A stretch of 64,000 bases of DNA from a virus. The notes under the pieces were generated by a model. That model was not told where the DNA came from. It worked only from the letters and a program-made list of their open reading frames with translations, and made no database searches. How positions within the stretch are numbered: the first letter of the stretch is position 1; each line of letters opens with the position of its first letter. Of this stretch, positions 8,050 to 19,000 are shown piece by piece. The stretch is taken from positions 1-64,000 of the IMG/VR virus record IMGVR_UViG_3300027668_000016; one strand, written 5' to 3'. A program made the position numbers and the translations under genes.

Positions 8050-9336
8050 CTACCACTTTCTACAAGACCAATAGTTTGCTTTCCATTTTGGGCCGGGTGA
8101 ATCACAATTCATTCTAGCTCTAAATGATTTACGAGCTGCTGGATTATCTTTTTTGATTACCATTCCCTTTTGTCCAAAGTTTACTTTTACTACGTTACCT
8201 TTTTCATTATTAACATAAACTTTAAACTTCTTAACATCACCTTGCATTGGTTTGTTAAGTTTAACTGTTCTACCTTGATATTCACCTTCTTCTATTACTT
8301 CAGAAGTATTTTCTTTCTTCATAAGTTTATATGCCGTATGACTCATCATTACGATACCACTCTTAACAAACTTATCTTTATTAGATTGTTTTTTAAGTGC
8401 ATCATATACTTGAACGATTAAGTTTGCTGAACCCATATCAACTCTTACATTCTTACCACTCTTAGTATCTTTAATCAAATCGTTTTGTGAATCTTTTACG
8501 ATTTTTCTTAATTGAGTAATTACTTTAGGCTCTTTAGCTTCGTTAACTACTGATTCATTCATATCTTCGATTGTAGCTGCCATATCACCAATTGCCATAG
8601 TTACGTTTCCGTTTCTCTGATATAGATAATACTTAACACCTTTTGGGTTTGCTACACTTTGTAGAATGATTCTTTCTACTTTTTGTTTACCAACTAAAGT
8701 TTTACCCTTAGTTACTTTGAATTTGGCTTCTCTACCACTACTGATTGATGAACCATACTTAATTGTAATCTCATCACCTTTTTTGAGTTTATCGTAAACC
8801 TTTAATCGTTTGTTCATATCCATTGATTTGGCTTCATCTACTGATTCTTTATTTTCAGTTTTCCAACCACCACCTGCTGCTTTGTATTTTTTAGCAGCCC
8901 ATCCGTTAGCGTATGCCGATGGGTATACATCGAACTTTTTCTTTGCTTGTGATTTGTAGTAAGACCATTTAGATGAATCAGTTGGAACATTCTTTTCTGT
9001 AAGTTCCATTACTCGCTCTTCTAACTTCTTTTTATAATCTTCACTTGTGATTGTATTAGACTGGTTTTTTTCTAATTCAGCTCTAAGATAATGTTTTGCT
9101 CCGATTAGATAATCTTTTGCTTTGATTACTTTTGCTTGCCACCAATGTGGTAAATCAATTTCATCATTTGTATTTGATAATGTATCCATCACATCTTTTA
9201 ACTCAGATGCATATCTAGCGATTACACTTAAATCAGAGGATAACATATCTGGCTCATTATCAGTATGACCTAAATCCGTATCTTCGTTAGTGTCTGATAT
9301 TTCGTTGATATATTTTGATATCCATTTATTATTCAT
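8050..9336 (-). CDS. Virion-associated protein with Cys/Trp C-terminal module (428 aa)
   Basis: A multi-module protein. Residues about 115-160 contain WSYYKSQAKKKFDVYPSAYA followed by NGWAAKKYKAAGGGW, a segment I recall from marine T4-like phage structural proteins. The extreme C-terminus, FRARMNCDSPGPKWKANYW then SCRKW, is another short conserved module with two Cys. ESVDEAKS (about residue 167) and ESVVNEAKE (about residue 260) match the gp21 cleavage consensus, so the protein may be processed by the prohead protease and packaged. Enzymatic function not recognised. Confidence 0.78.
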   Translation of the reverse strand: MNNKWISKYINEISDTNEDTDLGHTDNEPDMLSSDLSVIARYASELKDVMDTLSNTNDEIDLPHWWQAKVIKAKDYLIGAKHYLRAELEKNQSNTITSEDYKKKLEERVMELTEKNVPTDSSKWSYYKSQAKKKFDVYPSAYANGWAAKKYKAAGGGWKTENKESVDEAKSMDMNKRLKVYDKLKKGDEITIKYGSSISSGREAKFKVTKGKTLVGKQKVERIILQSVANPKGVKYYLYQRNGNVTMAIGDMAATIEDMNESVVNEAKEPKVITQLRKIVKDSQNDLIKDTKSGKNVRVDMGSANLIVQVYDALKKQSNKDKFVKSGIVMMSHTAYKLMKKENTSEVIEEGEYQGRTVKLNKPMQGDVKKFKVYVNNEKGNVVKVNFGQKGMVIKKDNPAARKSFRARMNCDSPGPKWKANYWSCRKW

Positions 9337-9344
9337 AGTATTCC

Positions 9345-9641
9345 TTAGTTTATGTAATAAGTTAATTCAAATTTACCACTATCCATACCATATAATGATA
9401 TTGATAACCCCTTTCGTTGAGGTTTATCATTTTTTAGTAATCCAATTTGGAATGAATGTGTTTTACCAACACCTGGTCTTAATCTACTATATTTACCACC
9501 ATGTGTGATTTGATTATGCCAATCATCTTCATCAATAGTAAATCCTTTTTTCTCAACTGCTGTTTTAGCAAAATCAACGGCTTCACTTGCGGTTTTAAAG
9601 TAATCATTATTACCTTCTAGTAATTCTTTTAACTTAATCAT
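9345..9641 (-). CDS. Conserved small phage protein (98 aa)
   Basis: I start it at MIKLKELLEGNN, one base after the preceding stop; the longer open frame would run back through the upstream gene in a different frame. It contains DDWHNQITHGGKYSRLRPG then VGKTHSFQIGLLKNDKPQRK. It ends in alternating strands (LSISLYGMDSGKFELTYYIN), so it is probably a small beta-rich domain. I recall similar sequences near head genes of marine myoviruses, but no function is known to me. Confidence 0.75.
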   Translation of the reverse strand: MIKLKELLEGNNDYFKTASEAVDFAKTAVEKKGFTIDEDDWHNQITHGGKYSRLRPGVGKTHSFQIGLLKNDKPQRKGLSISLYGMDSGKFELTYYIN

Positions 9642-9642
9642 A

Positions 9643-10059
9643 TTATGCTCCTGTTTTGCTATTTGTAGGGGCTTTACCCTTAGTACGGTTACCACCTTTT
9701 TTGGAATCACCAGCTTTCTTTTGTGCTCTTCGTTTTCGACCTACAAAAGTTTTACGTCCATCTGGCCCAAGTTTAGCAGCTTTCTCTTTTGATAAACAAG
9801 CAGCGTATGCACCACCCTTCTTACCATCACCACACTTACCTAACTTCTGACCATCAGAACCGTATCTATCCCATCCACCACCTGATGTAGTACCAGTCTT
9901 TCCTTTTCCAAACCATTTACGGAGGTCTTCGGTCATTAGGTTTTCTGTAGTAAGATATTCATACATATCAGATTTTACATACTCTATAGCTAGTGAATTT
10001 TTTACACCATCATTGATGTAAGTTTCGTAAGTGTTTTGTATGTATTCTCTGATACCCAT
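9643..10059 (-). CDS. Basic Gly/Lys-rich protein, possible DUF5872-like (138 aa)
   Basis: The first 45 residues are helical (GIREYIQNTYETYINDGVK); then comes DLRKWFGKGKTGTTSGGGW, a compact segment with two Cys (KLGKCGDGKKGGAYAACLSK) and a basic tail (RKRRAQKKAGDSKKGGNRTK). The Trp-Phe/Cys/Cys/basic arrangement resembles a family of short phage and virus domains I associate with DUF5872, but the assignment is from memory. A DNA-associated or head-packaged role is plausible from the charge. Confidence 0.75.
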   Translation of the reverse strand: MGIREYIQNTYETYINDGVKNSLAIEYVKSDMYEYLTTENLMTEDLRKWFGKGKTGTTSGGGWDRYGSDGQKLGKCGDGKKGGAYAACLSKEKAAKLGPDGRKTFVGRKRRAQKKAGDSKKGGNRTKGKAPTNSKTGA

Positions 10060-10649
10060 TAATCTTCCTTAGTCTCTTTATTTTTTAATTTATCAATGAA
10101 ATCTGTTTTAAAAGTTTCAAATCCTTCATCAATCTTAGCAATCATTTCATCTTCCGATAAACCATCCCACTCTTCAATAGAACCATCCTCATTTATGAAT
10201 GATGCTTTAATTGTTGATTTTAAAACTTCTTTTTCTATTTCTGCTTCTTTCAACCACGCCTCTGCATTATTTAAAAGTTTTGTACGTTCATATTCATCGT
10301 ACTCTCCCTTTAACTTTAAATCATGTTCCATTTCTACAACACAATCTAAACACATACCATGTATAGCTTTCATTTTTAAATCAGCTTGACTTGGTTCTAT
10401 ACAAGCACACGTTTTTTTACAATTTGGAAATTCTTTTAGGTCTTCTCTTAATTTTGCGAACTTACCAACTTTTACTTTGTATCCGTTTTTTTGTTCCCAA
10501 GATTGACCATCATCATCTATCCAATTTTCTCCAACTTCTTTTTTTACAAACTTTTTACCTTCAAACGATATACTTTTCTTTGTTTGGGTTTTATGTTCAC
10601 CCAACAGCATCTCGTTTACTGCTTTAATATTCTTTAATTTCTTACTCAT
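10059..10649 (-). CDS. Cysteine-containing hypothetical protein (196 aa)
   Basis: Function not recognised. Residues about 77-105 contain CKKTCACIE, then GMCLDCVVEMEH. The clustered CxxxCxC and CxxC pairs could hold one zinc ion. The rest is charged and helical with an acidic C-terminal third (EDGSIEEWDGLSEDEM). It begins an operon-like run of tightly spaced genes reaching down to the 428-residue protein and is preceded by a late-promoter-like element. Confidence 0.75.
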   Translation of the reverse strand: MSKKLKNIKAVNEMLLGEHKTQTKKSISFEGKKFVKKEVGENWIDDDGQSWEQKNGYKVKVGKFAKLREDLKEFPNCKKTCACIEPSQADLKMKAIHGMCLDCVVEMEHDLKLKGEYDEYERTKLLNNAEAWLKEAEIEKEVLKSTIKASFINEDGSIEEWDGLSEDEMIAKIDEGFETFKTDFIDKLKNKETKED

Positions 10650-10665
10650 AACTATGTTTGTTTTA

Positions 10666-10674
10666 TATAAATAT
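10666..10674 (-). promoter_or_regulatory. Late-promoter-like element L4
   Basis: Minus strand ATAATATTTATATAAA, 17 bases before the ATG of the Cys-containing 196-residue gene. Confidence 0.5.
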
Positions 10675-10686
10675 TATATTATTTAA

Positions 10687-13011
10687 TTAAAAGTACATTA
10701 ACCCTAAAATCTGGTTAAGCGAAGCAAAAGCGCCTGTAAGTTTGTAAGTGTCTCCTTTGAAAACAAATACTAAACCTTCATTTGGTACAATCTTTTCTTT
10801 ACCACCTATTGCTGCTAATCGTTCTAATTCCATTTTAAGTTTTTCAATTTTAGCAGGGTTTCCTGATTTCTTAACATCTTTAATCGTAACATCTAATCTC
10901 TTCTTCATATCCCTAACTGCCTTATCAGGGTTAACTGTAAGTACTGAACTCATAAATGATAGAACTTCTGCACCAACACCTAAAAAGATATCTTCGAATT
11001 TTCTAGTGTTTTCTTTTGCTAACTTAGTATGGTCTTTTTTATCGATTTTCTTAGACCACTCTAATGTTTTAGAATCGGTAATGTTTTTCTTATCCAGTCT
11101 AAATGATTTATCGAAAAATGCCCATCTCTTAACTAATCCCATTTTGGTTTTGTTATCTAATGTAGATGGTGAGTTTTTATCAACCCATTGTTCCCACCAT
11201 GCTTGATGATAATCAGCTACACCATCAGAATCTTTTAGTTTAAATTCAGATTGAACTTTTTTAAGTTGAGAATCAAACTTAGATTGCATTTTGGATAGTT
11301 CTTGATTTTTAGGTAGTTGTGTTACTGGTGGTCCTTGTATTGTGTACTTATCAGTAACGTTTTTATTTATTTGTTTAATCATCCCAGCTAATATCTTAGC
11401 TGCATCTGTGTTTGCTCCAATTTGAATACCATCATCATTAAACTCACCTGTGTTGTGGAATACTAATAATGCTTGTCCGTAAGGAACTACATTTACTGAT
11501 GTAGGCCATATAACTTCTAAGTTCATAAATGATGAACCTTGTTTAAATATCTTATCTCGTTGAGCTGATGATAGTGATTTTATTGCATCATTCAAATCTC
11601 TCATTGCGAAGTTGTATGCATCGGTTAATCCACCACGTCCACCAAATTTAGATGCCATTGCACTTATATCTAATGCGTTTTCACCTTTGTTCTTTAAGTG
11701 TCCTTTGTTTCGTGCTGCGATTAAACCTTTATCATCTCTCCAACTAACTGCTAATGCTTGTCCATCTGTTTTTTCTCTAGCTAATTCTAACTTACCATTT
11801 AATGCACCTTTGATAATTTGCTTTAAATCACCAAATGTTAAATTCATTTCAATATCAAATGGGTGATTCATATGTCCGTATGCCCCACCTTCGGTTATTA
11901 AAGATTCTTTTAATTCTTTAAACTTTTCGGATTCTACATCTGTTGTATTATTAGGTTCTGATACTTTATTTGGTTCGTTTTTAGAACTATCAACAGCTTT
12001 TTTAGCATCTAAGAAATCTACTAAAGTATATCCAACCATTGTCGCTACTTTTGTAATATGGTTTACCCACATTTTGTATGCAGGATTACCTTTAAAATCA
12101 TTATATCTGATTTGCCCATTCAATCCTGCTTTACCTGATGGGAAGAATGATACTGGGAATTTATCTTCAATACCCCTAGCATCATCAGCATATATAGAAT
12201 CTTCATCGGTATCTAATATATAATCAACTACTTGCCATCCTAATCTTCGTGCGGTTTCATCACCAATTGCTTTATATGATTTTGAGTTACCATAATATGC
12301 ACCTGGCCCATCATCAACACCTTGTGAGTTACCACCTATTGCAGTTGCAGTTGAATTTGATGCTTCAGATAATAGTTTATTAAAATCAAAAGTAGATAAG
12401 AAAGATTCCATTGTAGATTCCACCTTAACCAATTTATCACTTACTAATTTAAATATTTTTGGGTCGAATTTACCATATGCTTTTTTGAAACCAGATTTTC
12501 GTTGGGTTTCTGAACCTTTTGCTAACCAATCACGAACATCAGTACCACTAATTGCATTAGATTGTGCTGGTGCTACATAAACATATCCCTTTTCTTTATA
12601 CCCTTGTTGAACTTTATCAGGATGGTATGGTTCGAAGTATTTACCTTTTAATCTGTATCTATCCTTTTCACCCACAACACTTATAAGTGCGGTTGTATCT
12701 TCTGGAAACTTACCAATGATTTCAGATGGGGCGTATGGGTTTTTAATTTGAATGATTTTATTCGATGAGATTCCAAACATCTTCATCATTATAGTTTTCT
12801 TTTCATTAAACTTAAATGGTGATTTAATATTATCAGTTTTATTAGATGTACCAATATAAACATTATCTTTACCAAAATGCTTTACCAAATTCATATAAGT
12901 AGCATAATGCCCTTTATGGAATGGTTGGAATCTTCCAGAGTAAACTACAACTTTCTTATCTATATTTTCTGTTAAGACTTCCTTAACCCAATTTTTCATT
13001 AAATTTCCCAT
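10687..13011 (-). CDS. Nucleotidyltransferase fused to ligase-like KxDG domain (774 aa)
   Basis: Residues about 20-165 are a cytidylyltransferase/NMN-adenylyltransferase-like HIGH-family domain: VVYSGRFQPFHKGH (23-35) with the nucleotide-binding loop, and ISGTDVRDWL (154-163) corresponding to the family's ISSTxxR motif. Near residue 413, EKTDGQALAVSW resembles motif I (KxDG) of covalent nucleotidyltransferases (DNA/RNA ligases). FMNLEVIWPTSVNVVPYG, about 75 residues later, would fit a motif III. This suggests a two-activity protein for nucleotide or nucleic-acid end processing. The ATG at 13011 lies only four bases from a promoter-like box, so the second Met (MKNWVKEVL, 12999) may be the real start. 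Confidence 0.82.
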   Translation of the reverse strand: MGNLMKNWVKEVLTENIDKKVVVYSGRFQPFHKGHYATYMNLVKHFGKDNVYIGTSNKTDNIKSPFKFNEKKTIMMKMFGISSNKIIQIKNPYAPSEIIGKFPEDTTALISVVGEKDRYRLKGKYFEPYHPDKVQQGYKEKGYVYVAPAQSNAISGTDVRDWLAKGSETQRKSGFKKAYGKFDPKIFKLVSDKLVKVESTMESFLSTFDFNKLLSEASNSTATAIGGNSQGVDDGPGAYYGNSKSYKAIGDETARRLGWQVVDYILDTDEDSIYADDARGIEDKFPVSFFPSGKAGLNGQIRYNDFKGNPAYKMWVNHITKVATMVGYTLVDFLDAKKAVDSSKNEPNKVSEPNNTTDVESEKFKELKESLITEGGAYGHMNHPFDIEMNLTFGDLKQIIKGALNGKLELAREKTDGQALAVSWRDDKGLIAARNKGHLKNKGENALDISAMASKFGGRGGLTDAYNFAMRDLNDAIKSLSSAQRDKIFKQGSSFMNLEVIWPTSVNVVPYGQALLVFHNTGEFNDDGIQIGANTDAAKILAGMIKQINKNVTDKYTIQGPPVTQLPKNQELSKMQSKFDSQLKKVQSEFKLKDSDGVADYHQAWWEQWVDKNSPSTLDNKTKMGLVKRWAFFDKSFRLDKKNITDSKTLEWSKKIDKKDHTKLAKENTRKFEDIFLGVGAEVLSFMSSVLTVNPDKAVRDMKKRLDVTIKDVKKSGNPAKIEKLKMELERLAAIGGKEKIVPNEGLVFVFKGDTYKLTGAFASLNQILGLMYF

Positions 13012-13014
13012 ATC

Positions 13015-13023
13015 AATAAATAT
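13015..13023 (-). promoter_or_regulatory. Late-promoter-like element L5 (doubtful)
   Basis: Minus strand GGATATTTATTGATATG matches the late box, but it sits only four bases before the first possible ATG of the next gene. It would be usable only if translation starts at the second Met. Confidence 0.3.
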
Positions 13024-13026
13024 CCT

Positions 13027-16000
13027 TTAATTAACTGAACCACTTTCTAAAGTTTCAATTCTGGTTTGTAGTTTGTTTATTATGTTACTTTGTTCTTGCA
13101 CTGCCTTTATTAGAGGTGATATAAATTCACTATATCTCAGCGATAAATAGTTACCATCAGTATCATATCCACCAAAGTTATGAACATCAAATTCAGCGAG
13201 TGATTGTGATACTTCCTGTGCAATTAACCCATAATGTGTTTTATCATCACTCATATTGTATTTTACAGGTTTAAGTGAATCTATAAAACTCAATCCTAAA
13301 TCTGATATTTCAATATTTGATTTTAATCTTCTATCAGAAAGTGTTGATACTGCATCTTTTAAATATGCAGTCTTCCATCTCTGTGTAGGTGTACCTAATG
13401 TATAACTAGCAGTAGGGGCGCCGGATGGGTCTGTTGCTGAATTAAAAATTGATGATGTTACTATTGGTGCAAAGTTACCTTTATGTGCAGTAGTTTCTTT
13501 ACCATCCCATGTAAGGTATGTATCTTTAAAGTGAATTGTTTGTGTATCGATTGATGCAATTCTAACAGGCTCTACCAATCTCATTTCGGTAAGTGCGAAT
13601 CCCAATGGTTTATATTGGAGTGGGTGAAGTGTGGTGTCTGGCACATTACCCAACGAACCACTATATCTCATACTTAATTTTACTTTGAAAACTTCTTCTA
13701 TAGATGATGATACGGTAGGTGTTGCATTTATTGATAATATATCCGTAAGTGGAATATCAAATACTACCCAATTTTTATGAGTTGCGTTTTCATCTTGATA
13801 TGTTTTTGTAAAGAATGTTTTTGAACCCGATATTATATCTACTTGATATGTTGGATTAAATCCGGTGAATCCCATTGGGTATGGGTGTGTTGTTCCCCTA
13901 ACACCAAATTGTAAATGTGAGTTTTTAACTCCACCATCTAAATTCAATGATTGTGAAATATTAATAAGTTCGGATGTGATAGTACTGTTTATAGATTGGG
14001 ATATATCACTTCCTGTAATATCATTAAATATTAACTGCGTTCCTATTGAACCAATTGATAGAGATGCTGATGCAGCTGCTACATCTAATACGTTTTCAGA
14101 ATTTACATATTTGTAATCATTACCAACACCACTTATATTATACCAACTTTTAAATTCAGCTGGATAACCTACTCCATCATGTGATGAGCCTGTTACTAAA
14201 AATTGTTTTTGTAATGCAATTGGGCCTCCTACAATCCAACTACCATGCGAACCAATTAGTGTATTTGATGCGTTTCCACCACTTTCACTAAACTTAGTAT
14301 CGGATGGTGATTTTGACCATGCTTCTAGAAACGGTAATTGATATCTAACACCAACTGCGTTATTGTTAATTACGCCGGTTTCTACAATTTTACCACCTAA
14401 GTAAGTATCTTGCATAAACCCACTACTAGCTCTTATATCACCTTTTACTGTTAAATTCTTATTACTTAGGTCAAATAATGATGATGATATACTAAATTCA
14501 GTTTCGTTACCAATTATCTTACCATTCGGATTTGAAAATTCAAATTTGTTTGCGTTTATATTTAATGCAGAGCCTGATATAACACCTCCTGAAAAGTTTA
14601 CGTTAGAACCCGTTATATCTCCATTATCATCTAAGATGAAATTTGATGATGATATAATACCACTACCACTAATACTAAATGTTACTTTTTCAACAAATGA
14701 ACCTGATAGCGAACCAACTGATACTATTGAACTGGGTCCGGCATTAAATGTTAATAATTGTTCGTATTCAGCAGCATGAGGTATAGCTTTGAATTCAGCA
14801 TCGTAAAATACATCGGATACAATGCTTTCATAAATATCACCTGAGCCTGTTAAATCTGCATATTCAGCTGCGGTTAAATCGGTTAGAACTCTAGTCGCAT
14901 CTATTCTAGATGTTATATTTACAGCTCGGCCTAATGCATCTATAACTTGATTATTAAACGAACCATTGATTGAATTTGGTTGGAACGAACCACTTTCAGC
15001 AATCTCCAATGGCCAGAGTGAATCGTATAATTTTACTTCTGATGATACTGTGTTTTTCTTTAATGTCGCATTATGATAAAATTTTAGTGGAAGTCCTGCA
15101 ATTGATTCTCCTTCTGGGTCTGCAGTTATTGGTCCAGCTCCAGCTTCAATAGCGTTATTACCGTAGCTATATTGGTTTGGTTCATCGTTATTATTAATTA
15201 ACATTTCAGCCCAGCTAATTCCGTTAAACACAGAGTTTCCCAGTTTTGAATTCCCAGTATTATTACTAAACGTATCAATTATAGCTGCGGCTGCAGGATT
15301 AATAAAGAATCCTGGAAATAAAGATGCCATATAATGTTCACCTCTATTGTAGTTTATATTTTTAGATGCATTTGTTGAACCACCACCATCTTGAATAATA
15401 CTTCTAAATTCTATCGGATTCGGATTGATAGTTAACACTTCTGCACGTGATGCTGTAATGACTTGGCTATCTTCTAGTAATGCATCAAAAAAGCTCCCCC
15501 TGGTCATATTGTTGTATAATTCTTCGGATGAAAACCCACTCGAATCTTTGATTACTGGAGCAAAACAAAACATAGAGCCTGATAAAATATCATATTCAGC
15601 TGGAGTAAGTATTTGGGCTGTACCTGATGTTTTAGGGGCAAAGAATCCACTTTGATAATCAACCCCATTATCTGCCATTGAGGATGATAAGAAGAATGTG
15701 TGAGTGACATTACCTTCTTCAATCGCTTGAGTTGCACTAGCTACCCATATAAATCTATTTCCTGCAGCTACTCCACTAGAGCCAGTCCAAAATTGATTTA
15801 TAAAATCTATATGAGGTTGGTCGGTATTTATTTTTGAGGCGAATCCGTTGGCGTATCCACCAGCAATTCCAGCTCCTTGGTTGTTTAATTCAGAAATGAA
15901 AGTGAATCGGCCTGGGTTAGTACCATTGTTAATATTTTCCTGAGAACCTTGAATTGAACCACCATTTGCACTCACATCGGCCGAACCCGATTTTCTCGTT

Positions 16001-19000
16001 GTAAAAAATGAGCCGGTTTTTAATTTAGCTAATAATTCTAAATCAGGTTCAACATGTAATTCTAAATTTTCCTGTATGGCAGAATTAAAGTTAATTCTAT
16101 CATCAATAGGAATAGAAAAGAGCTCAGGGGAAAATGGGTTATTTGAGGAAGTATCGAGATTAAATTTCGGGTATTCATCACCTGAACTCACTGCAGCTGC
16201 GTTGAATGCAAATGCGTATAACCCTCTAAAATTTTGTAGAATGTTATCAGTTCCTGCTTCAGCCATATATTTCTGTTCGTCTATATACCGCTGGTCCTGA
16301 CTGTAGAATCCACCTGTTATTGCACCATATGATGCGGATGGAAATAATCTAGTAAATGATTCACTTACAAAAGTTGCCTTACCACTATTGAATGTATCCG
16401 AACCACTATAGTTTATTTGATATGTTCCGTTTACAGCATGTGAGCCTGTGCGTAAATGAAGTATACTGTTACTTTCTCTACTTAAAATTCCAACAACACT
16501 TGCAGTTGGAAGGCTGTTTATACTTATAGTTGCTCTACTATCAACTTCCAATGGGATTGCGGTGATTGCTTCTCCACTAATAGAATTTAAACTAGCAGTT
16601 ACTCCGTTAATAGGTTCAAATTCTTCTGCCAATCTAAGTGCATCAAATCTAGATGATGTAATTAAGAATGATGCGATTTTACCCGATTCGGCTGTTATGT
16701 GTCCTGATGAACTTAGGATTAATAATCCATTAGATGAACTAACGGTTGTTGCGTTTATACCAAAACCACCGATTGTACCAAATGTTGCTTTAATACCACC
16801 TTGTAGGTATACGTTGTTTGTTGCTAATCCATAGCCTGGTGCTGAACTACCAAATACAAAATCAGTATTTGCTAATCCACTCAAATCACCTAATCTAGCA
16901 GCGAGTGCTACATCATATAAACCAGAACCCGTTCGTTCAACGATATCCATAAATGGAGTAGCAGTATCAGATGGATTTGCGTTTAATTTAATATAACCAG
17001 TTCCGATTTTACCTGTTGATACTACAACCTGTCCATCTTCATATGATTGTGATATACTTCCGATATCACCTACATAATCACCAGATGAACCACTACCATA
17101 CCCTCTAGTTACATATAACCTACCATAATTTTCATCTTCATTACTTTGGTTACCCTCAAGAGATGATGAGTTAACTAATATATATTCTGTCTGAAATCCA
17201 GTATTATCAACTTTCTTAGCTAATAGTATTTCACCACTTACAAATCCTTTTATGTTCTTAACAGACATCGTTGCATCAGTTGCTAAGATTGAGCCTGTAA
17301 GTGTTGATGAGTTAGCAATCCATAATTGACCACCAACTGCATTAACTGATTCTTTTTCGAATGTAGTGGTTCTCATCGTACCTCTAATACGAACATTTTC
17401 AAATTCTGCAGTTCCGTTTCCTTCAGATGAAATCTTCCACCCCTTTAATCCACTTGCAAAATCTTTTGTTTGTAAGATACCTTCTGGTTTCATTAAAAGG
17501 TTTCCACCTTCAATAGATGCAGTAGTTATATCCCAACCACCAATACTAGCCGATGTGAATTTAGCGAACCCAGTTGAAGTGATTGATGAACTTGCGTTTA
17601 GTATAGTTGATTGTACACCACCAATTGTTGCTGGTGTAAATATTTCATTTGCAGAGAGTGCTGCGTTTATTACTGTACCTGCTCCAATTATTAATGAATT
17701 GTTTTTTGGGTCTAAGTGAAATAAAGATGAGCTGATTTCAATGTTTGAATCAGAACCACTAATGAATTGAGTATTATTTGTACCAATAAAGAATTTATCA
17801 GTTTTAACATCTAATAACCCACCATCATGTGTTGTGAATATAAAGTGTCTATCATCATTATCACCAATCATCTGCATACCAACACCATGTAAGGTATCTG
17901 CTCCGATTTCCATATTACCAGAACCACTATAGATTATAAATCCACCAGGACCTTTTCCTAATGATGCAGATGTTTGTCCATCAAATCCTACAGAACGTAT
18001 AAATCCAGATGATACCCCACCCATTTCAATTCCAGTACCAAGTGCATTGGAAATAAACATTGAACCACTTATAAGGTTTTTGCTCCCACCAATATATGAG
18101 TTACCACCTGCGAATGAGAATGGTGATAGAGTAGTTTCAGTTCTTGATATTTCACCTAATGCGTTTAAATATTGAAATTTTAATAGTTTAGGGTCGTTTA
18201 AGTGTTCAGATGGGATTGGTACTTTAATTGCTACCGATGCACTAAATGGTACTGTTACTTCGTTTAGTAATTCGAACTCACCTGGTAACCCATCTGATTT
18301 AATTAATACTTTTATTTTATCAACTACACCCACAATTGGGTCTAATCCACTAAATGTAACATTTGCAAATGAACGTTGATTTTCAGTATTAGTTCTTAAT
18401 GCGTTTTGGAAATATGATACAGAGTAATTAGCTGAATCGATTAAGTTAAATGTATGTATTAATTCATCTCTATCTGTAAACGTAGTTGTGAACGGTGTAT
18501 CTAAGATAACCGTATTTGTATCTATTATAGATTTAATTGATGAAGTATATGATGTTATATTTAATGGGCTATCATATTTAGATATCGGATGTGCTGGCGT
18601 TACAAATGTATCTAAGAATATATTACTACCAACCATTTCTGCAACGAACTCACCATCGGTAGTTTTAATTATTGGAGTTTTACCTCTAAATAAATAATTT
18701 GCACCATTTCCAGTTATGGTTGTTAATTCTAACTCAGTACCAGATGTTGGTGAATTTTTGTAAACTTCAATACTTTCTGATAATGATGTAGTTGGTAGTA
18801 CTGTTGAGTTAAATATTACGGATGATATGTTATTTCGATTTCTATCAACATTTACAGTTGTAGACCATTTAACATTATACTTACCTTCATACTTAGCAGG
18901 TACTGGTTCATTACGACCAGGTCTTACATCCCGCTTTGCAATTCCATATATTGATATTTCAGCATCACCATTGGATGTGTTAAAATCATCTTTATCGTGA

